A stretch of DNA of 43,550 nt, taken from Tannockella sp964372125 (GTDB taxonomy: Bacteria; Bacillota_I; Bacilli_A; Erysipelotrichales; Coprobacillaceae). The notes beneath the pieces were generated by a model. The model saw only the letters and a list, made by a program, of their open reading frames with translations. It made no database searches and had not been told where the DNA came from. Location: positions 1 to 43,550 of the forward strand of contig CAYJPL010000016.1 of assembly GCA_964372125.1 (NCBI GenBank). The letters run 5' to 3'. Within the stretch, counting starts at the first letter, position 1. Each line of letters starts with the position of its first letter. Shown here piece after piece: positions 1 to 8,499 of the stretch. The position numbers and the translations under genes are program-made.

Positions 1-722
1 CATTAACAAGTGGAATTATTGATGTAGACGGAATTCATAATGATGTACTTTCTCTAACTTTCACTGTAACAAGTGAAGCAGGAAATAAAGTAATCGAGCC
101 TGAAGACGGTGTAGTAAATATCTTAATTAATAACAATTATGAAATCACAGTATTCTATGGTGATCTTGATGTTGAAGCTTTACCAGCTGAGGTTGTCCCA
201 CCAATCGTAGTAGATCCAACTACTGATGAGATAACTCCTGTCGTAGATGATACAGATGGTACTATCACAGTAGATGGTGCAGATGACACAGACGGTGATA
301 TCATTGAAGATGGTACAGATGATACACAAGCTGTGGTAGAAGATGATGTTGATGATACAACTACGCCAGCAGTACCAGAGTTTGGTAGTGATGACGGAAA
401 TGATACTTGGGCACTAATAAATTTAATCTTATCAGTTGTTTCAATTATATATTCAATTTACTTATTTATGAGTAAGAAAAAAACAAAAGAAGAAATTATT
501 GAAGATCAAAAAGTGGAACAAGTTAAAAAACGTAAAGGCTTAACAGTGACAGTAAATGCAATAGCATCAATTGTAGCAGTTGTATTGTTCATAATGACAC
601 AAGATATTACTAAACCAATGGTTATGTTAGATATGTGGACAATTGCATTTGTATTAATTGTAATTGCACAATTTGCTGTAGTATTAATTAGCAAAAAAAA
701 TACAGAAACAAATAAACAATAA
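1..722 (+). CDS. C-terminal part of a cell-surface adhesin-like protein (5' end outside window)
   Basis: The reading frame is open from base 3 to the TAA at 722, so the gene starts upstream of the window. About the first 60 residues look like a beta-sandwich or repeat-type extracellular domain. A low-complexity linker rich in Asp, Thr and Val follows (roughly bases 200-400). Three hydrophobic helices then end the protein, with a Lys/Glu-rich cytoplasmic stretch between the first and second. This tail, with its motif TQDITKPMV, resembles the C-terminal anchors of InlB B-repeat adhesins of Erysipelotrichaceae and relatives. There is no LPXTG motif, so anchoring is by membrane helices. A role in adhesion is inferred from the architecture only. 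Confidence 0.75.
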   Translation, partial: LTSGIIDVDGIHNDVLSLTFTVTSEAGNKVIEPEDGVVNILINNNYEITVFYGDLDVEALPAEVVPPIVVDPTTDEITPVVDDTDGTITVDGADDTDGDIIEDGTDDTQAVVEDDVDDTTTPAVPEFGSDDGNDTWALINLILSVVSIIYSIYLFMSKKKTKEEIIEDQKVEQVKKRKGLTVTVNAIASIVAVVLFIMTQDITKPMVMLDMWTIAFVLIVIAQFAVVLISKKNTETNKQ

Positions 723-756
723 GATATTTGATATGTATAATTAATATTGCTTAAAT

Positions 757-799
757 AAAAAACACCCTCATTACAAAATCTGTAATGAAGGTGTTTTTA
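757..799 (+). terminator. Intrinsic terminator after the adhesin gene
   Basis: A long stem with arms AAACACC-C-TCATTACA and TGTAATGA-A-GGTGTTT (one internal mismatch) and a 5-base loop is followed by a T run. An A run precedes it, so it can also end transcription from the reverse-strand gene at 862-1419. Confidence 0.85.
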
Positions 800-861
800 C
801 ATATTATGGGTGAAAAATTGACATGAAAGTAGAATCTAATAATATGAATATTGATTAAACA

Positions 862-1419
862 TTATTTTATTATAATTCCAAAACTATCAACTAAACCTGT
901 TAAATTTAGACTATCAAATGTTGCTCCTTTTATCACATTATTAATAGGATTTATAGAATATCTTTTTGCATCATAAAAGTTACAACTAGTTAAATTACAT
1001 TGATTAAAAAGCGTATCTTCTAGATTCGCATTTCGAAAGTTACTCTTTTTCAAATTGCACTTATTAAATGTACTTCCAGATAAGTCACATTTGGAAAAGT
1101 CCATATTTAAAAGAGTAAAGTCGTCAAAAATATTATATTTCAATACACACTTATCAAATTTGGAGAATGGATTATATAGGGCACTTTTTGCTCGAATTGC
1201 TTTCCAATCAATAGAATGAATCTGGCAATTAGTGAATGTAGAATTTATACTTTCAACATTTATGTATTTATTACTAATAAAAGAACAATTGACGAACGAA
1301 CAGTGTTCAAATCTACATTCCTCAATATGACAATCAATGAAATCACAATCAATAAATTCTTCTTCTATATAAAGGTAGTCTAGTAGTTGTATGTTTTTGT
1401 ATTGCTTTGATTTAATCAT
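862..1419 (-). CDS. Pentapeptide-repeat protein, 185 aa
   Basis: The protein is made largely of pentapeptide repeats of the A(D/N)LXX type, for example CDFIDCHIEECRFEHCSF near the N-terminus and LSGSTFNKCNLKKSNFRNAN in the second half. These predict a right-handed quadrilateral beta-helix. A central non-repeat segment containing SIDWKAIRAKS is typical of the Qnr/McbG-like group. I chose the ATG at 1419 because GAGGAA lies 8 nt upstream; the longer frame starting at 1455 has no such site. Some relatives protect DNA gyrase from quinolones by mimicking DNA, but chromosomal homologues often have no known role. Resistance should not be assumed. Confidence 0.85.
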   Translation of the reverse strand: MIKSKQYKNIQLLDYLYIEEEFIDCDFIDCHIEECRFEHCSFVNCSFISNKYINVESINSTFTNCQIHSIDWKAIRAKSALYNPFSKFDKCVLKYNIFDDFTLLNMDFSKCDLSGSTFNKCNLKKSNFRNANLEDTLFNQCNLTSCNFYDAKRYSINPINNVIKGATFDSLNLTGLVDSFGIIIK

Positions 1420-1445
1420 AATTAATTCCTCATTTCTTGAATAAA

Positions 1446-1474
1446 ATAATATCAAAATAAATAGAGTATGTAAA
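1446..1474 (-). promoter_or_regulatory. Promoter of the pentapeptide-repeat gene
   Basis: On the reverse strand: TTTACA (1474-1469), 17-bp spacer, TATTAT (1451-1446), ending 26 bases before the chosen ATG. Confidence 0.6.
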
Positions 1475-1489
1475 CTTTTGATACATTAG

Positions 1490-1518
1490 TTGACATCAAT
1501 TTCATTACATAATAGAAT
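1490..1518 (+). promoter_or_regulatory. Promoter of the ecf-truA operon
   Basis: TTGACA (1490-1495), exactly 17 bp, then TAGAAT (1513-1518). The ecfA1 Shine-Dalgarno follows 14 bases later. Confidence 0.75.
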
Positions 1519-1542
1519 AGATTAGAACACTTGGAGGTAACT

Positions 1543-2373
1543 ATGGATAATATAATTGAAGTGAAAAATCTAAACTTTGGCTACGAAGAGAACAATAAAA
1601 TATTAAAGGATGTATCCTTTGCAATTAAACGTGGAAGTTATAGTACAATATTAGGTCATAATGGTAGTGGGAAAAGTACGATTGCTAAGTTGCTAATTGG
1701 TCTTTTAGAAAAAAGTAGTGGTCACATTATTGTTGATTCAATGCCTTTGGATTATGATCATTTGTTTGATATTCGTAATCGAATAGGAATTGTATTCCAA
1801 AATCCAGATAACCAATTTATTGGTGCTACAGTCCAAGATGATATTGCATTCGGATTAGAAAATCTATGTATAGAGCAATCTAAGATGCAAGAGATTATAA
1901 ATGAATATGCTGCTATGGTACATATGGAAGACTTTTTATTACATGAACCTACAAAATTATCTGGAGGTCAAAAACAACGAGTTGCAATTGCTGGAGTGAT
2001 GGCAATGAATCCTGCTATTATTATTTTAGATGAGGCAACGAGTATGTTAGATCCACTAGGGAAAAAAGAAATAAATGAGTTAGTGAAGAAATTAAATAAA
2101 GAAAATAATATCACAGTTATTTCAATTACTCATGATATTGAAGAAGCAAATAATAGTGATCAAGTAATCTTGTTACACGATGGTGTTATCCAAGATATTG
2201 GGGCACCTAAAGATATCTTGAATGATTGTGAACGTTTAGAAAAATTATCATTGGATGTACCGTTTACAGTGAAATTAAGTAATGAACTAAGAAACTATGA
2301 TGTTGATATTAATGGTCATAGTGATAGTAAGGAGTTGGTGAGCAAATTATGTCAATTAAATTTAAAGAAGTAA
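1543..2373 (+). CDS. ecfA1: Energy-coupling factor transporter ATPase A1
   Basis: This is one of the two ATPases that power ECF-type uptake of vitamins or metal ions by swappable S components. Walker A (GHNGSGKST), the Q-loop (VFQNPDNQF), the signature LSGGQKQR, Walker B (IIILDEAT) and the switch His (SITHD) are all visible. Length (276 aa) is normal. The ATG at 1543 is preferred over an upstream in-frame TTG at 1531 because GGAGG at 1533-1537 sits 5 nt before it. It is the first gene of ecfA1-ecfA2-ecfT-truA and overlaps ecfA2 by 25 nt. No S component lies nearby, which fits a shared (group II) module. Confidence 0.95.
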   Translation: MDNIIEVKNLNFGYEENNKILKDVSFAIKRGSYSTILGHNGSGKSTIAKLLIGLLEKSSGHIIVDSMPLDYDHLFDIRNRIGIVFQNPDNQFIGATVQDDIAFGLENLCIEQSKMQEIINEYAAMVHMEDFLLHEPTKLSGGQKQRVAIAGVMAMNPAIIILDEATSMLDPLGKKEINELVKKLNKENNITVISITHDIEEANNSDQVILLHDGVIQDIGAPKDILNDCERLEKLSLDVPFTVKLSNELRNYDVDINGHSDSKELVSKLCQLNLKK

Positions 2374-3200
2374 AACATAGCTACGGTGTAGGTACACCAT
2401 TTGTTTATCATGCCTTAAAAGGAGTTAATCTAGAAATAGAAGATGGTTCATTTTGTGCAATAATAGGACAAACAGGTAGTGGAAAAAGCACATTAATACA
2501 ACATATTAATGCGCTACTATTACCTACAAGTGGAAGTGTTGATATTAATAGTTATCACATAGAAGCAAATCAAAAAAATATGAAATTTAAGAATCTACGT
2601 AAAGATGCAGGTTTAGTTTTTCAGTTTCCAGAGTATCAATTATTTGAAGAAACAATTCAAAAAGATATTATCTTTGGACCTGTGAATTTTGGTGTTACAG
2701 TCGAAGAGGCAAAGGAATTATCTAAAAAAATGTTAAAACTAGTTGGATTAGATAGTAGTTACTTAGAACGTTCACCATTTGAATTATCCGGTGGTCAAAA
2801 AAGACGAGTTGCAATAGCAGGAATTCTTGCAATGCAACCAGATATTCTAATTTTAGATGAGCCAACAGCTGGATTAGACCCTCAAGGAAGCAAAGAAATG
2901 ATGGAATTGTTTCAGAGAATAAATAAGCAAGGTACAACAATAATTCTAGTTACCCATGATATGAATCATGTGCTTGAATACTGTGATGATGTTATTGTCA
3001 TGAATCAAGGAAAAGTAGAAAAACAAACAAAGGTTTCTAAAATTTTTAAAGATCAAGAATACTTAGAAACTCTAGGAATATGTTTACCAATTATTACTAA
3101 TTTTATTATTGAGTTAAATAATAAAGGTTTTGATATTGATCCTGGAATAAAGACTGTAGACATGTTAGCCAAAGCTATAGGAGGATCAATAAATGGATAA
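2349..3200 (+). CDS. ecfA2: Energy-coupling factor transporter ATPase A2
   Basis: This is the second ECF ATPase; it pairs with EcfA1 and is coupled to EcfT in the membrane. It has Walker A GQTGSGKST, Q-loop VFQFPEYQLF, signature LSGGQKRR, Walker B ILILDEPT and the H-loop LVTHD. The C-terminal extension after residue 230 is typical of CbiO/EcfA proteins. Length 283 aa is usual. Its start lies inside the end of ecfA1, and its stop overlaps the start of ecfT by 8 nt, so translation is probably coupled. Confidence 0.95.
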   Translation: MSIKFKEVKHSYGVGTPFVYHALKGVNLEIEDGSFCAIIGQTGSGKSTLIQHINALLLPTSGSVDINSYHIEANQKNMKFKNLRKDAGLVFQFPEYQLFEETIQKDIIFGPVNFGVTVEEAKELSKKMLKLVGLDSSYLERSPFELSGGQKRRVAIAGILAMQPDILILDEPTAGLDPQGSKEMMELFQRINKQGTTIILVTHDMNHVLEYCDDVIVMNQGKVEKQTKVSKIFKDQEYLETLGICLPIITNFIIELNNKGFDIDPGIKTVDMLAKAIGGSING

Positions 3201-3996
3201 TATTACATTTGGAAAATATATTCCACTTGATTCTTTTATACACTCATTAGATCCAAGATTAAAGATTGTATCATTAATGTTTTTAATGACATCAATATTC
3301 TTTAACATAGGATTTATTGGCTATGCAATAACGGCAGTATTTATAGTGATTATTGCACTATTATCAAAAATAGCACTAAAACATATTTTAAAAGCAATAA
3401 AACCAATGATTTTTATGATGTTATTTTTATCTGTTTTCAATATATTGTTGCTACGCAGTGGTGAAATACTATTTCATATATTTTCAATACCAGTATATAG
3501 CGGGGCGTTAATCCAATCCGCATTAATCTTTATTCGTATATTATTGATTATTACTCTAACAACAATACTTACTTCTTCAACGAAACCATTAGCACTTACA
3601 CTTGCTATAGAGTCATTATTGAATCCATTGAAAAAAATTGGTTTTCCAAGTCATGAACTTGCAATGATGATATCAATTGCACTACGCTTTATACCAGACT
3701 TATTAGATGAAACAAAAAGAATAATGAAAGCACAAGCAAGTCGTGGAGTCGACTTTAATGAGGGTAAGTTAAAAGATAAAATAAGAGCGATTATTTCGCT
3801 TATTATTCCGTTATTTATATCAGCATTTCAAAGAGCGGAAGATTTAGCAAATGCAATGGAAAGTAGAAATTATAACCCGGAGGCAAAACGTACAAGATAC
3901 CAAAAATTATTGTGGAAAACAAACGATACAATTAGTTTAGGGGTAAGTTTAGTTATTTCAGTAGGGGTAGTTATAATGAGTTATATATTATGGTAA
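3193..3996 (+). CDS. ecfT: Energy-coupling factor transporter transmembrane protein EcfT
   Basis: This is the membrane scaffold that links the EcfA1/A2 ATPases to substrate-binding S components. Several hydrophobic helices are seen (about residues 25-60, 70-90, 105-130, 240-265). The two coupling motifs that contact the ATPases appear as QASRG (about 181-185) and MESRN (about 216-220), matching the A-R-G-type motifs of the family. Length 267 aa is standard. A Shine-Dalgarno (AGGAGG) precedes the ATG inside the end of ecfA2. The 3' end overlaps truA by 7 nt. Confidence 0.95.
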   Translation: MDNITFGKYIPLDSFIHSLDPRLKIVSLMFLMTSIFFNIGFIGYAITAVFIVIIALLSKIALKHILKAIKPMIFMMLFLSVFNILLLRSGEILFHIFSIPVYSGALIQSALIFIRILLIITLTTILTSSTKPLALTLAIESLLNPLKKIGFPSHELAMMISIALRFIPDLLDETKRIMKAQASRGVDFNEGKLKDKIRAIISLIIPLFISAFQRAEDLANAMESRNYNPEAKRTRYQKLLWKTNDTISLGVSLVISVGVVIMSYILW

Positions 3997-4721
3997 ATAG
4001 AATAAAATGTATTGTAAGATATGATGGAAGTAAATTTCATGGTTTTCAGATACAAGATAATTATCGAAGTGTACAAGGTGAAATACAAAAGGCACTTAAA
4101 AATATTTGCCAACAACCTATTATTATTCACGCCTCAGGTAGAACTGATGCAAAAGTGCACGGCCATCATCAAGTATTCCACTTTGATAGTGAGAAAAATA
4201 TGCCAATTGAACAATGGAAAAAAGCGATTAACCACTTCTTGCCAAATGATATTTACATACTAGATACCAAATATGTAGAAGAGGATTTTCATGCTAGATA
4301 TAGTGCAAAAACAAAGGAATATAGATATAAACTATCAGTTAATGAATATAATCCATTCGATACAAACTATATTTATCAATATGGAAGACCGCTTGATTTA
4401 AAAGCTATGCAAGATGCGGCAATGATTTTTATTGGAGAACATGATTTTGCATCATATTGTACGTACGATCAGTATGGAAATACAATTAGAACAATATATA
4501 GTTTTAATATCCAAATTGAAGATGGGATAATTACATTTATAATAACAGGAAATGGATTTAGAAGATATATGGTAAGGCACTTAGTTGGTGGTTTAATACA
4601 AGTTGGTGCAAATAGAATAGATAAAAATAGATTACAAGAAATGTTAGACAGTGCTGGTAAACAAAAGTGTTTATTCAAGGCTAAACCACAAGGTCTATAT
4701 CTATACAATGTAGAATATTAA
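3990..4721 (+). CDS. truA: tRNA pseudouridine(38-40) synthase TruA
   Basis: TruA isomerises uridines 38, 39 and 40 in the anticodon arm of tRNAs. The catalytic Asp is D53 in ASGRTDAKVHG. Conserved FHARYSAKTKEYRY and the C-terminal GNGFRRYMVRHLVGGL segments are present. Length 243 aa is normal. It overlaps ecfT, as in the classic Firmicutes order ecfA1-ecfA2-ecfT-truA-rplM-rpsI. Here the last two genes are about 20 kb downstream. Confidence 0.96.
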   Translation: MVNRIKCIVRYDGSKFHGFQIQDNYRSVQGEIQKALKNICQQPIIIHASGRTDAKVHGHHQVFHFDSEKNMPIEQWKKAINHFLPNDIYILDTKYVEEDFHARYSAKTKEYRYKLSVNEYNPFDTNYIYQYGRPLDLKAMQDAAMIFIGEHDFASYCTYDQYGNTIRTIYSFNIQIEDGIITFIITGNGFRRYMVRHLVGGLIQVGANRIDKNRLQEMLDSAGKQKCLFKAKPQGLYLYNVEY

Positions 4722-4745
4722 GATATGCTTGCATATCTTTTTTTG
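4720..4745 (+). terminator. Intrinsic terminator of the ecf-truA operon
   Basis: Stem AGATATGC / GCATATCT with a TT loop, then a run of seven T, directly after the truA stop codon. Confidence 0.85.
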
Positions 4746-4842
4746 TATAATTTATACAAATTACATAAAACTATATTATAATTACATATATTATATGCAA
4801 TATAATATTAAAATGTTAGAATAAACACATGGGGGACGTTAT

Positions 4843-6018
4843 ATGAATACTTTTGAAATCCAAGAATATTTACAAAATAACAAATCAATACGAAAAGGAA
4901 AGTTTCGATTACACAGTTGTGTAAAAAGTAAACCATTAGAATATAAATTTAGATATTATTATCGTGATGAAGGTTTTCGTGAAATATTTGTTTATGTTAC
5001 AATAGACTGCTCAAAAGATGAGCTAGAATACGAATTTAGTGTCGAGTTAAATAAAGAGGAACAAAAATACTTAATAAGTGAATCATTGGAAAGAATCCTT
5101 GTGTTTATGGAGCATAAATCAATACTGCATTCACATATGTATGATTTATATATTCGTAATCGTAATCCATATCCATTGCTAGAGACACAAGATTATCGAA
5201 ATATCTTAGACTATATACAATACCAAGATGGAATAACACAAGAAGGAATAGATACATTTTATTTTTTCTTTATGCCATACTTAGAGCATTTAATTAAAAA
5301 TAAAGAGTATGAAAAGTTCTTTGGCGCATTTGGTCTTGTATTAGAAAGAGCAAATGAGCAACAAAGCTGGATAGGTGCAAATACGAAATATCTTGATACT
5401 CAATATCATTATCATAAAAAACATGTATTTACAATTATGGAAATGATTGTCGATATATTTGACGATATCTCATCAAAATATCATCAAGAAGTTCTATTAT
5501 TATTGGAACAACTTTTTGAAAATCAAAGATTTGGTCTAGAAATAATGGTCGGGTTTACAATGAAAAATGAAATGAAGCAAAGTCTACGAGAGTTCTTTAA
5601 AAAATATGGTATGCCAAACTGGGATAATGAAAATATTGCAGTACGCTTGCTTCTAGAATCATTAAAAGAAATAAGAATTGGATATAACAATGTTTTAAAA
5701 GATGTATTACGTTTTATCATGGTTGATGTAACATTATATGCAAACCATGCGTCACAATTACACTTAGGGAAGAGTATTATAAAGAAACATGGATATGAAT
5801 TGTTGATAGATATATTTAAAGAAGACTATAATACGTTCGTTTTTAAATGTTTTCCAATTGAAACGTTTCCATCAAGATATCGTCTATTAATAAAAAAAGA
5901 ATTAGAAAATGCTATAGAATATTATATTGAACAAGCAAAACTTTATGACCATTATCAAATCGTTGTAGAAGAAGTAATGTCAATATATCGTGTATTGTTA
6001 GAAAATTATAGGAGGTAA
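4843..6018 (+). CDS. Uncharacterised 391-aa cytoplasmic protein
   Basis: I do not recognise a family. The protein is rich in Tyr, Phe, Glu and Lys. It has no signal peptide and no convincing membrane helix. The N-terminal 100 residues look beta-rich (FRLHSCVKSKPLEYKFRYYY). The rest is mainly helical, with long amphipathic stretches (VFTIMEMIVDIFDDISS, NAIEYYIEQAKLYDHYQIV). A Shine-Dalgarno-like GGGGGA precedes the ATG at 4843. Only 4 nt separate it from the alpha/beta-hydrolase-like gene downstream, so the two are co-transcribed and probably functionally linked. AT-rich DNA with possible TATAAT elements upstream fits a local promoter. Confidence 0.7.
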   Translation: MNTFEIQEYLQNNKSIRKGKFRLHSCVKSKPLEYKFRYYYRDEGFREIFVYVTIDCSKDELEYEFSVELNKEEQKYLISESLERILVFMEHKSILHSHMYDLYIRNRNPYPLLETQDYRNILDYIQYQDGITQEGIDTFYFFFMPYLEHLIKNKEYEKFFGAFGLVLERANEQQSWIGANTKYLDTQYHYHKKHVFTIMEMIVDIFDDISSKYHQEVLLLLEQLFENQRFGLEIMVGFTMKNEMKQSLREFFKKYGMPNWDNENIAVRLLLESLKEIRIGYNNVLKDVLRFIMVDVTLYANHASQLHLGKSIIKKHGYELLIDIFKEDYNTFVFKCFPIETFPSRYRLLIKKELENAIEYYIEQAKLYDHYQIVVEEVMSIYRVLLENYRR

Positions 6019-6022
6019 TAAA

Positions 6023-6925
6023 ATGAATAATAAGAAAAAAACAATCACTGGACTGGCAGTCGTATCACTACTGGCAGGTGGTGCCATTGCAACAAATGCG
6101 TTTGTTGGGAAAATATCAAAGGCTTTGTTGTATCGACATCATCGACACATTGATAACGAAAATGAATTAGAGAGTCAATATGGCGCAAAGTCTATATATT
6201 TAAAAAATAAAAAAGGATTGCGTTTACGTGCAATTTCAATTACAAAAGAAGACGCAACAAAAACTGTTATTGTATGCCATCCATTTGCACTAGAGGCAAG
6301 AGATATGTCAATGTATGTTCCATTTTTACAAAATCATATTAGTGGTGCCAATATTCTATTACTTGATGCAAGTGGACATGGACAAAGTGATGGTTACATA
6401 CGAGGGTTTGGAATAAGAGACTTAGATGATATATTACAGTGGAATAGGTACATATTAGAAACCTATGGAACAAGTCATAAAATTATTATGTATGGAAAAG
6501 AATGTGGTGCAAATACTATTTTAAATGTAGCTGCAAAACATGTTCTAAAAAATGTTGTGGCAATAATCAGTGATGGAGCATATACATCGGCATATGATAT
6601 TCTAGGTTATCGACTTGAAAGAGACTACAAAATGCCTAAAACACCAGCATCGAATTTCATCCGCCGTAAAATTAACAAGGAAACAGGTATTGATATTAAA
6701 GAAAGTACGGTTACCAATGTTAAACATAATGATATACCAACATTATATTTTCATGCTCTAGAAGATGATTTTGTACCAGTGAGTCATGTATATCCTTTAT
6801 ATAATGCAAATCGTGGTGAAAAAGAATTATTTGTAGTTAAAGAAGAAAGATATATTACCGAAGTGAAAGGTGACGATGAATTCAAACGTACATTAAAAGA
6901 ATTTATTAAAAAATATACTGTTTAA
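6023..6925 (+). CDS. Alpha/beta-hydrolase-fold protein, probably catalytically inactive
   Basis: The 300-aa protein starts with an N-terminal membrane anchor (about residues 8-28). A YqkD/BAAT-type alpha/beta-hydrolase domain follows: VIVCHPF strand-loop (82-88), LLLDASGHGQSDG (112-124), elbow region (155-165), acid region HALEDDFVPVSH (244-255). The nucleophile elbow reads G158-K-E-C-G162, so Glu160 replaces the expected Ser. The usual catalytic His near the C-terminus aligns with Tyr277 (EERY). The acid residue (Asp248 or 249) is kept. With two of three catalytic residues gone, a non-enzymatic role at the membrane face is likely, perhaps with the 391-aa protein 4 nt upstream. A cysteine nucleophile at C161 is a less likely alternative. 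Confidence 0.75.
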   Translation: MNNKKKTITGLAVVSLLAGGAIATNAFVGKISKALLYRHHRHIDNENELESQYGAKSIYLKNKKGLRLRAISITKEDATKTVIVCHPFALEARDMSMYVPFLQNHISGANILLLDASGHGQSDGYIRGFGIRDLDDILQWNRYILETYGTSHKIIMYGKECGANTILNVAAKHVLKNVVAIISDGAYTSAYDILGYRLERDYKMPKTPASNFIRRKINKETGIDIKESTVTNVKHNDIPTLYFHALEDDFVPVSHVYPLYNANRGEKELFVVKEERYITEVKGDDEFKRTLKEFIKKYTV

Positions 6926-6997
6926 TTTTTTCAAAATTGGAAACTTAAAAAAAAACAACATAATATATGTTATATTAATACGCAGGAGGATTATTAT

Positions 6998-8449
6998 ATG
7001 TATTTTAAAGATAGTAAAGGATTTCCTAGTGACTTTTTATGGGGAAGTGCATCAGCAGCTTACCAAATTGAAGGTGCTTGGAAACAAGATGGAAAAGGTG
7101 TAAGTAACTGGGATGAGTTTGTTAGAATTCCTGGAAAAACATTTAAAGAAACAACAGGAGATATAGCTGTAGATCATTATAACCGTTATCTTGAAGATGT
7201 TGCTTTAATGGCAGAAATGGGATTAAAAACATACCGTTTTTCAATTGCTTGGGCAAGAATTTATCCTAATGGAAATGGTGAAGTAAATGAAGCTGGATTA
7301 GAGTTTTATGATCGCTTAATTAATGAGTGTATTAAATATGGTATTGAACCAATGGTAACTGTGTATCACTGGGATATGCCTCAAGCTTTAGAAGAAGCTT
7401 ATAACGGATGGGAAAACCGTAAAATAGTAGATGATTTTGTAAATTACGCTACTACTTTATTTAAAAGATATGGTGACCGTGTAAAATATTGGATTACAAT
7501 GAATGAACAAAATATCTTCACATACTTTGGATGGATGGCAGGAATGCATCCACCTGGAAAAGTAAATGATACAAGTATGTTCTATCAAGTGAATCATCAT
7601 GCAAATATGGCACATGCTAAAAGTGTTATTGCCTTAAAGGAATTATGGCCTAATGCACATGTTGGTGCAAGTCATGCTTATGGACCATCATATGCAATTG
7701 ACTGTAAACCAGAAAATGCTATGGCTAAAGCAGATTATGATGATTTACAAAATAATTACTGGATGGATGTATATGCATATGGTAGATACCCACGTTCAGC
7801 AGTTAAATATTTAGAATCACAAGGAATGGCACCTAAATTGGAAGACGGTGATCAAGAAATCATGAAAAAAGCAGCTACACTTGTTGATTTTATGGGTGTA
7901 AACTACTACCAAACTACAGTAGTTGAGTATAACCCAATTGATGGTGTTACTACAACTCATGAAATTAATAACTCAGGTAAAAAAGGAACTGCTAAATTAC
8001 AAGGAATTCCAGGATTATATAAAAAACCTGCAAATGAATTCTTAAAAACAACAGATTGGGATTGGACTATTGACCCAATGGGACTTCGTATGTGTTGTCG
8101 TGAAATTACAAGCCGTTACGATTTACCAATTGTTATTTCAGAAAATGGACTTGGAGCATTTGATAAATTAGAAGAAGGTAATGTTATCCATGATGACTAC
8201 CGTATTGCTTATTTAAAAGCTCACATTGAAGAGTTGAAAAAAGCAGTGGATGATGGGTGTCGTGTACTTGCATATTGTACATGGTCATATACTGACTTAT
8301 TAAGCTGGTTAAATGGATATCAAAAACGCTATGGCTTTGTATATGTTGACCGTCAAGAAGCTGAAGGCGAAGGTACATTAAATCGCTATAAAAAAGATTC
8401 TTATTATTGGTACAAAAAAGTTATTGCAACTAATGGAGAAGAATTATAA
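6998..8449 (+). CDS. 6-phospho-beta-glucosidase (glycoside hydrolase family 1)
   Basis: The enzyme hydrolyses phosphorylated beta-glucosides, such as cellobiose-6-P or aryl-glucoside-6-P taken up by a PTS. The GH1 N-terminal signature FLWGSASAAYQIEGAW is at 13-28. Acid/base Glu170 lies in TMNEQN and nucleophile Glu382 in VISENGLG. Ser436, Lys443 and Tyr445 (in LLSWLNGYQKRYGF) are spaced like the phosphate-binding Ser-Lys-Tyr of 6-phospho-glycosidases. Length 483 aa is normal. Shine-Dalgarno AGGAGG lies upstream. No PTS permease gene is next to it; the RpiR regulator downstream is the likely controller. Confidence 0.93.
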   Translation: MYFKDSKGFPSDFLWGSASAAYQIEGAWKQDGKGVSNWDEFVRIPGKTFKETTGDIAVDHYNRYLEDVALMAEMGLKTYRFSIAWARIYPNGNGEVNEAGLEFYDRLINECIKYGIEPMVTVYHWDMPQALEEAYNGWENRKIVDDFVNYATTLFKRYGDRVKYWITMNEQNIFTYFGWMAGMHPPGKVNDTSMFYQVNHHANMAHAKSVIALKELWPNAHVGASHAYGPSYAIDCKPENAMAKADYDDLQNNYWMDVYAYGRYPRSAVKYLESQGMAPKLEDGDQEIMKKAATLVDFMGVNYYQTTVVEYNPIDGVTTTHEINNSGKKGTAKLQGIPGLYKKPANEFLKTTDWDWTIDPMGLRMCCREITSRYDLPIVISENGLGAFDKLEEGNVIHDDYRIAYLKAHIEELKKAVDDGCRVLAYCTWSYTDLLSWLNGYQKRYGFVYVDRQEAEGEGTLNRYKKDSYYWYKKVIATNGEEL

Positions 8450-8452
8450 AAT

Positions 8453-8478
8453 AAAAGCAGACATTTGTCTGTTTTTTA
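8453..8478 (+). terminator. Intrinsic terminator after the 6-phospho-beta-glucosidase gene
   Basis: Stem CAGACA / TGTCTG, extended by A-T pairs, with a TT loop and T run. Confidence 0.85.
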
Positions 8479-8490
8479 TTTTATATAAAG

Positions 8491-8499
8491 TGATATAAT
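8491..8499 (+). promoter_or_regulatory. Candidate extended -10 promoter overlapping the annotated start of the RpiR gene
   Basis: TGATATAAT is a perfect TGN-TATAAT extended -10 element. It lies immediately upstream of the only ATG (8500). If used, transcription would begin near 8505-8507, inside the frame, and the ATG would not be on the message. No strong -35 box is seen. Confidence 0.5.

Noticed and set aside
862..1419. Pentapeptide-repeat protein as a quinolone-resistance (Qnr) gene
   Set aside because: The repeat fold alone does not show gyrase protection, and the gene lies in a chromosomal setting with no mobile context.
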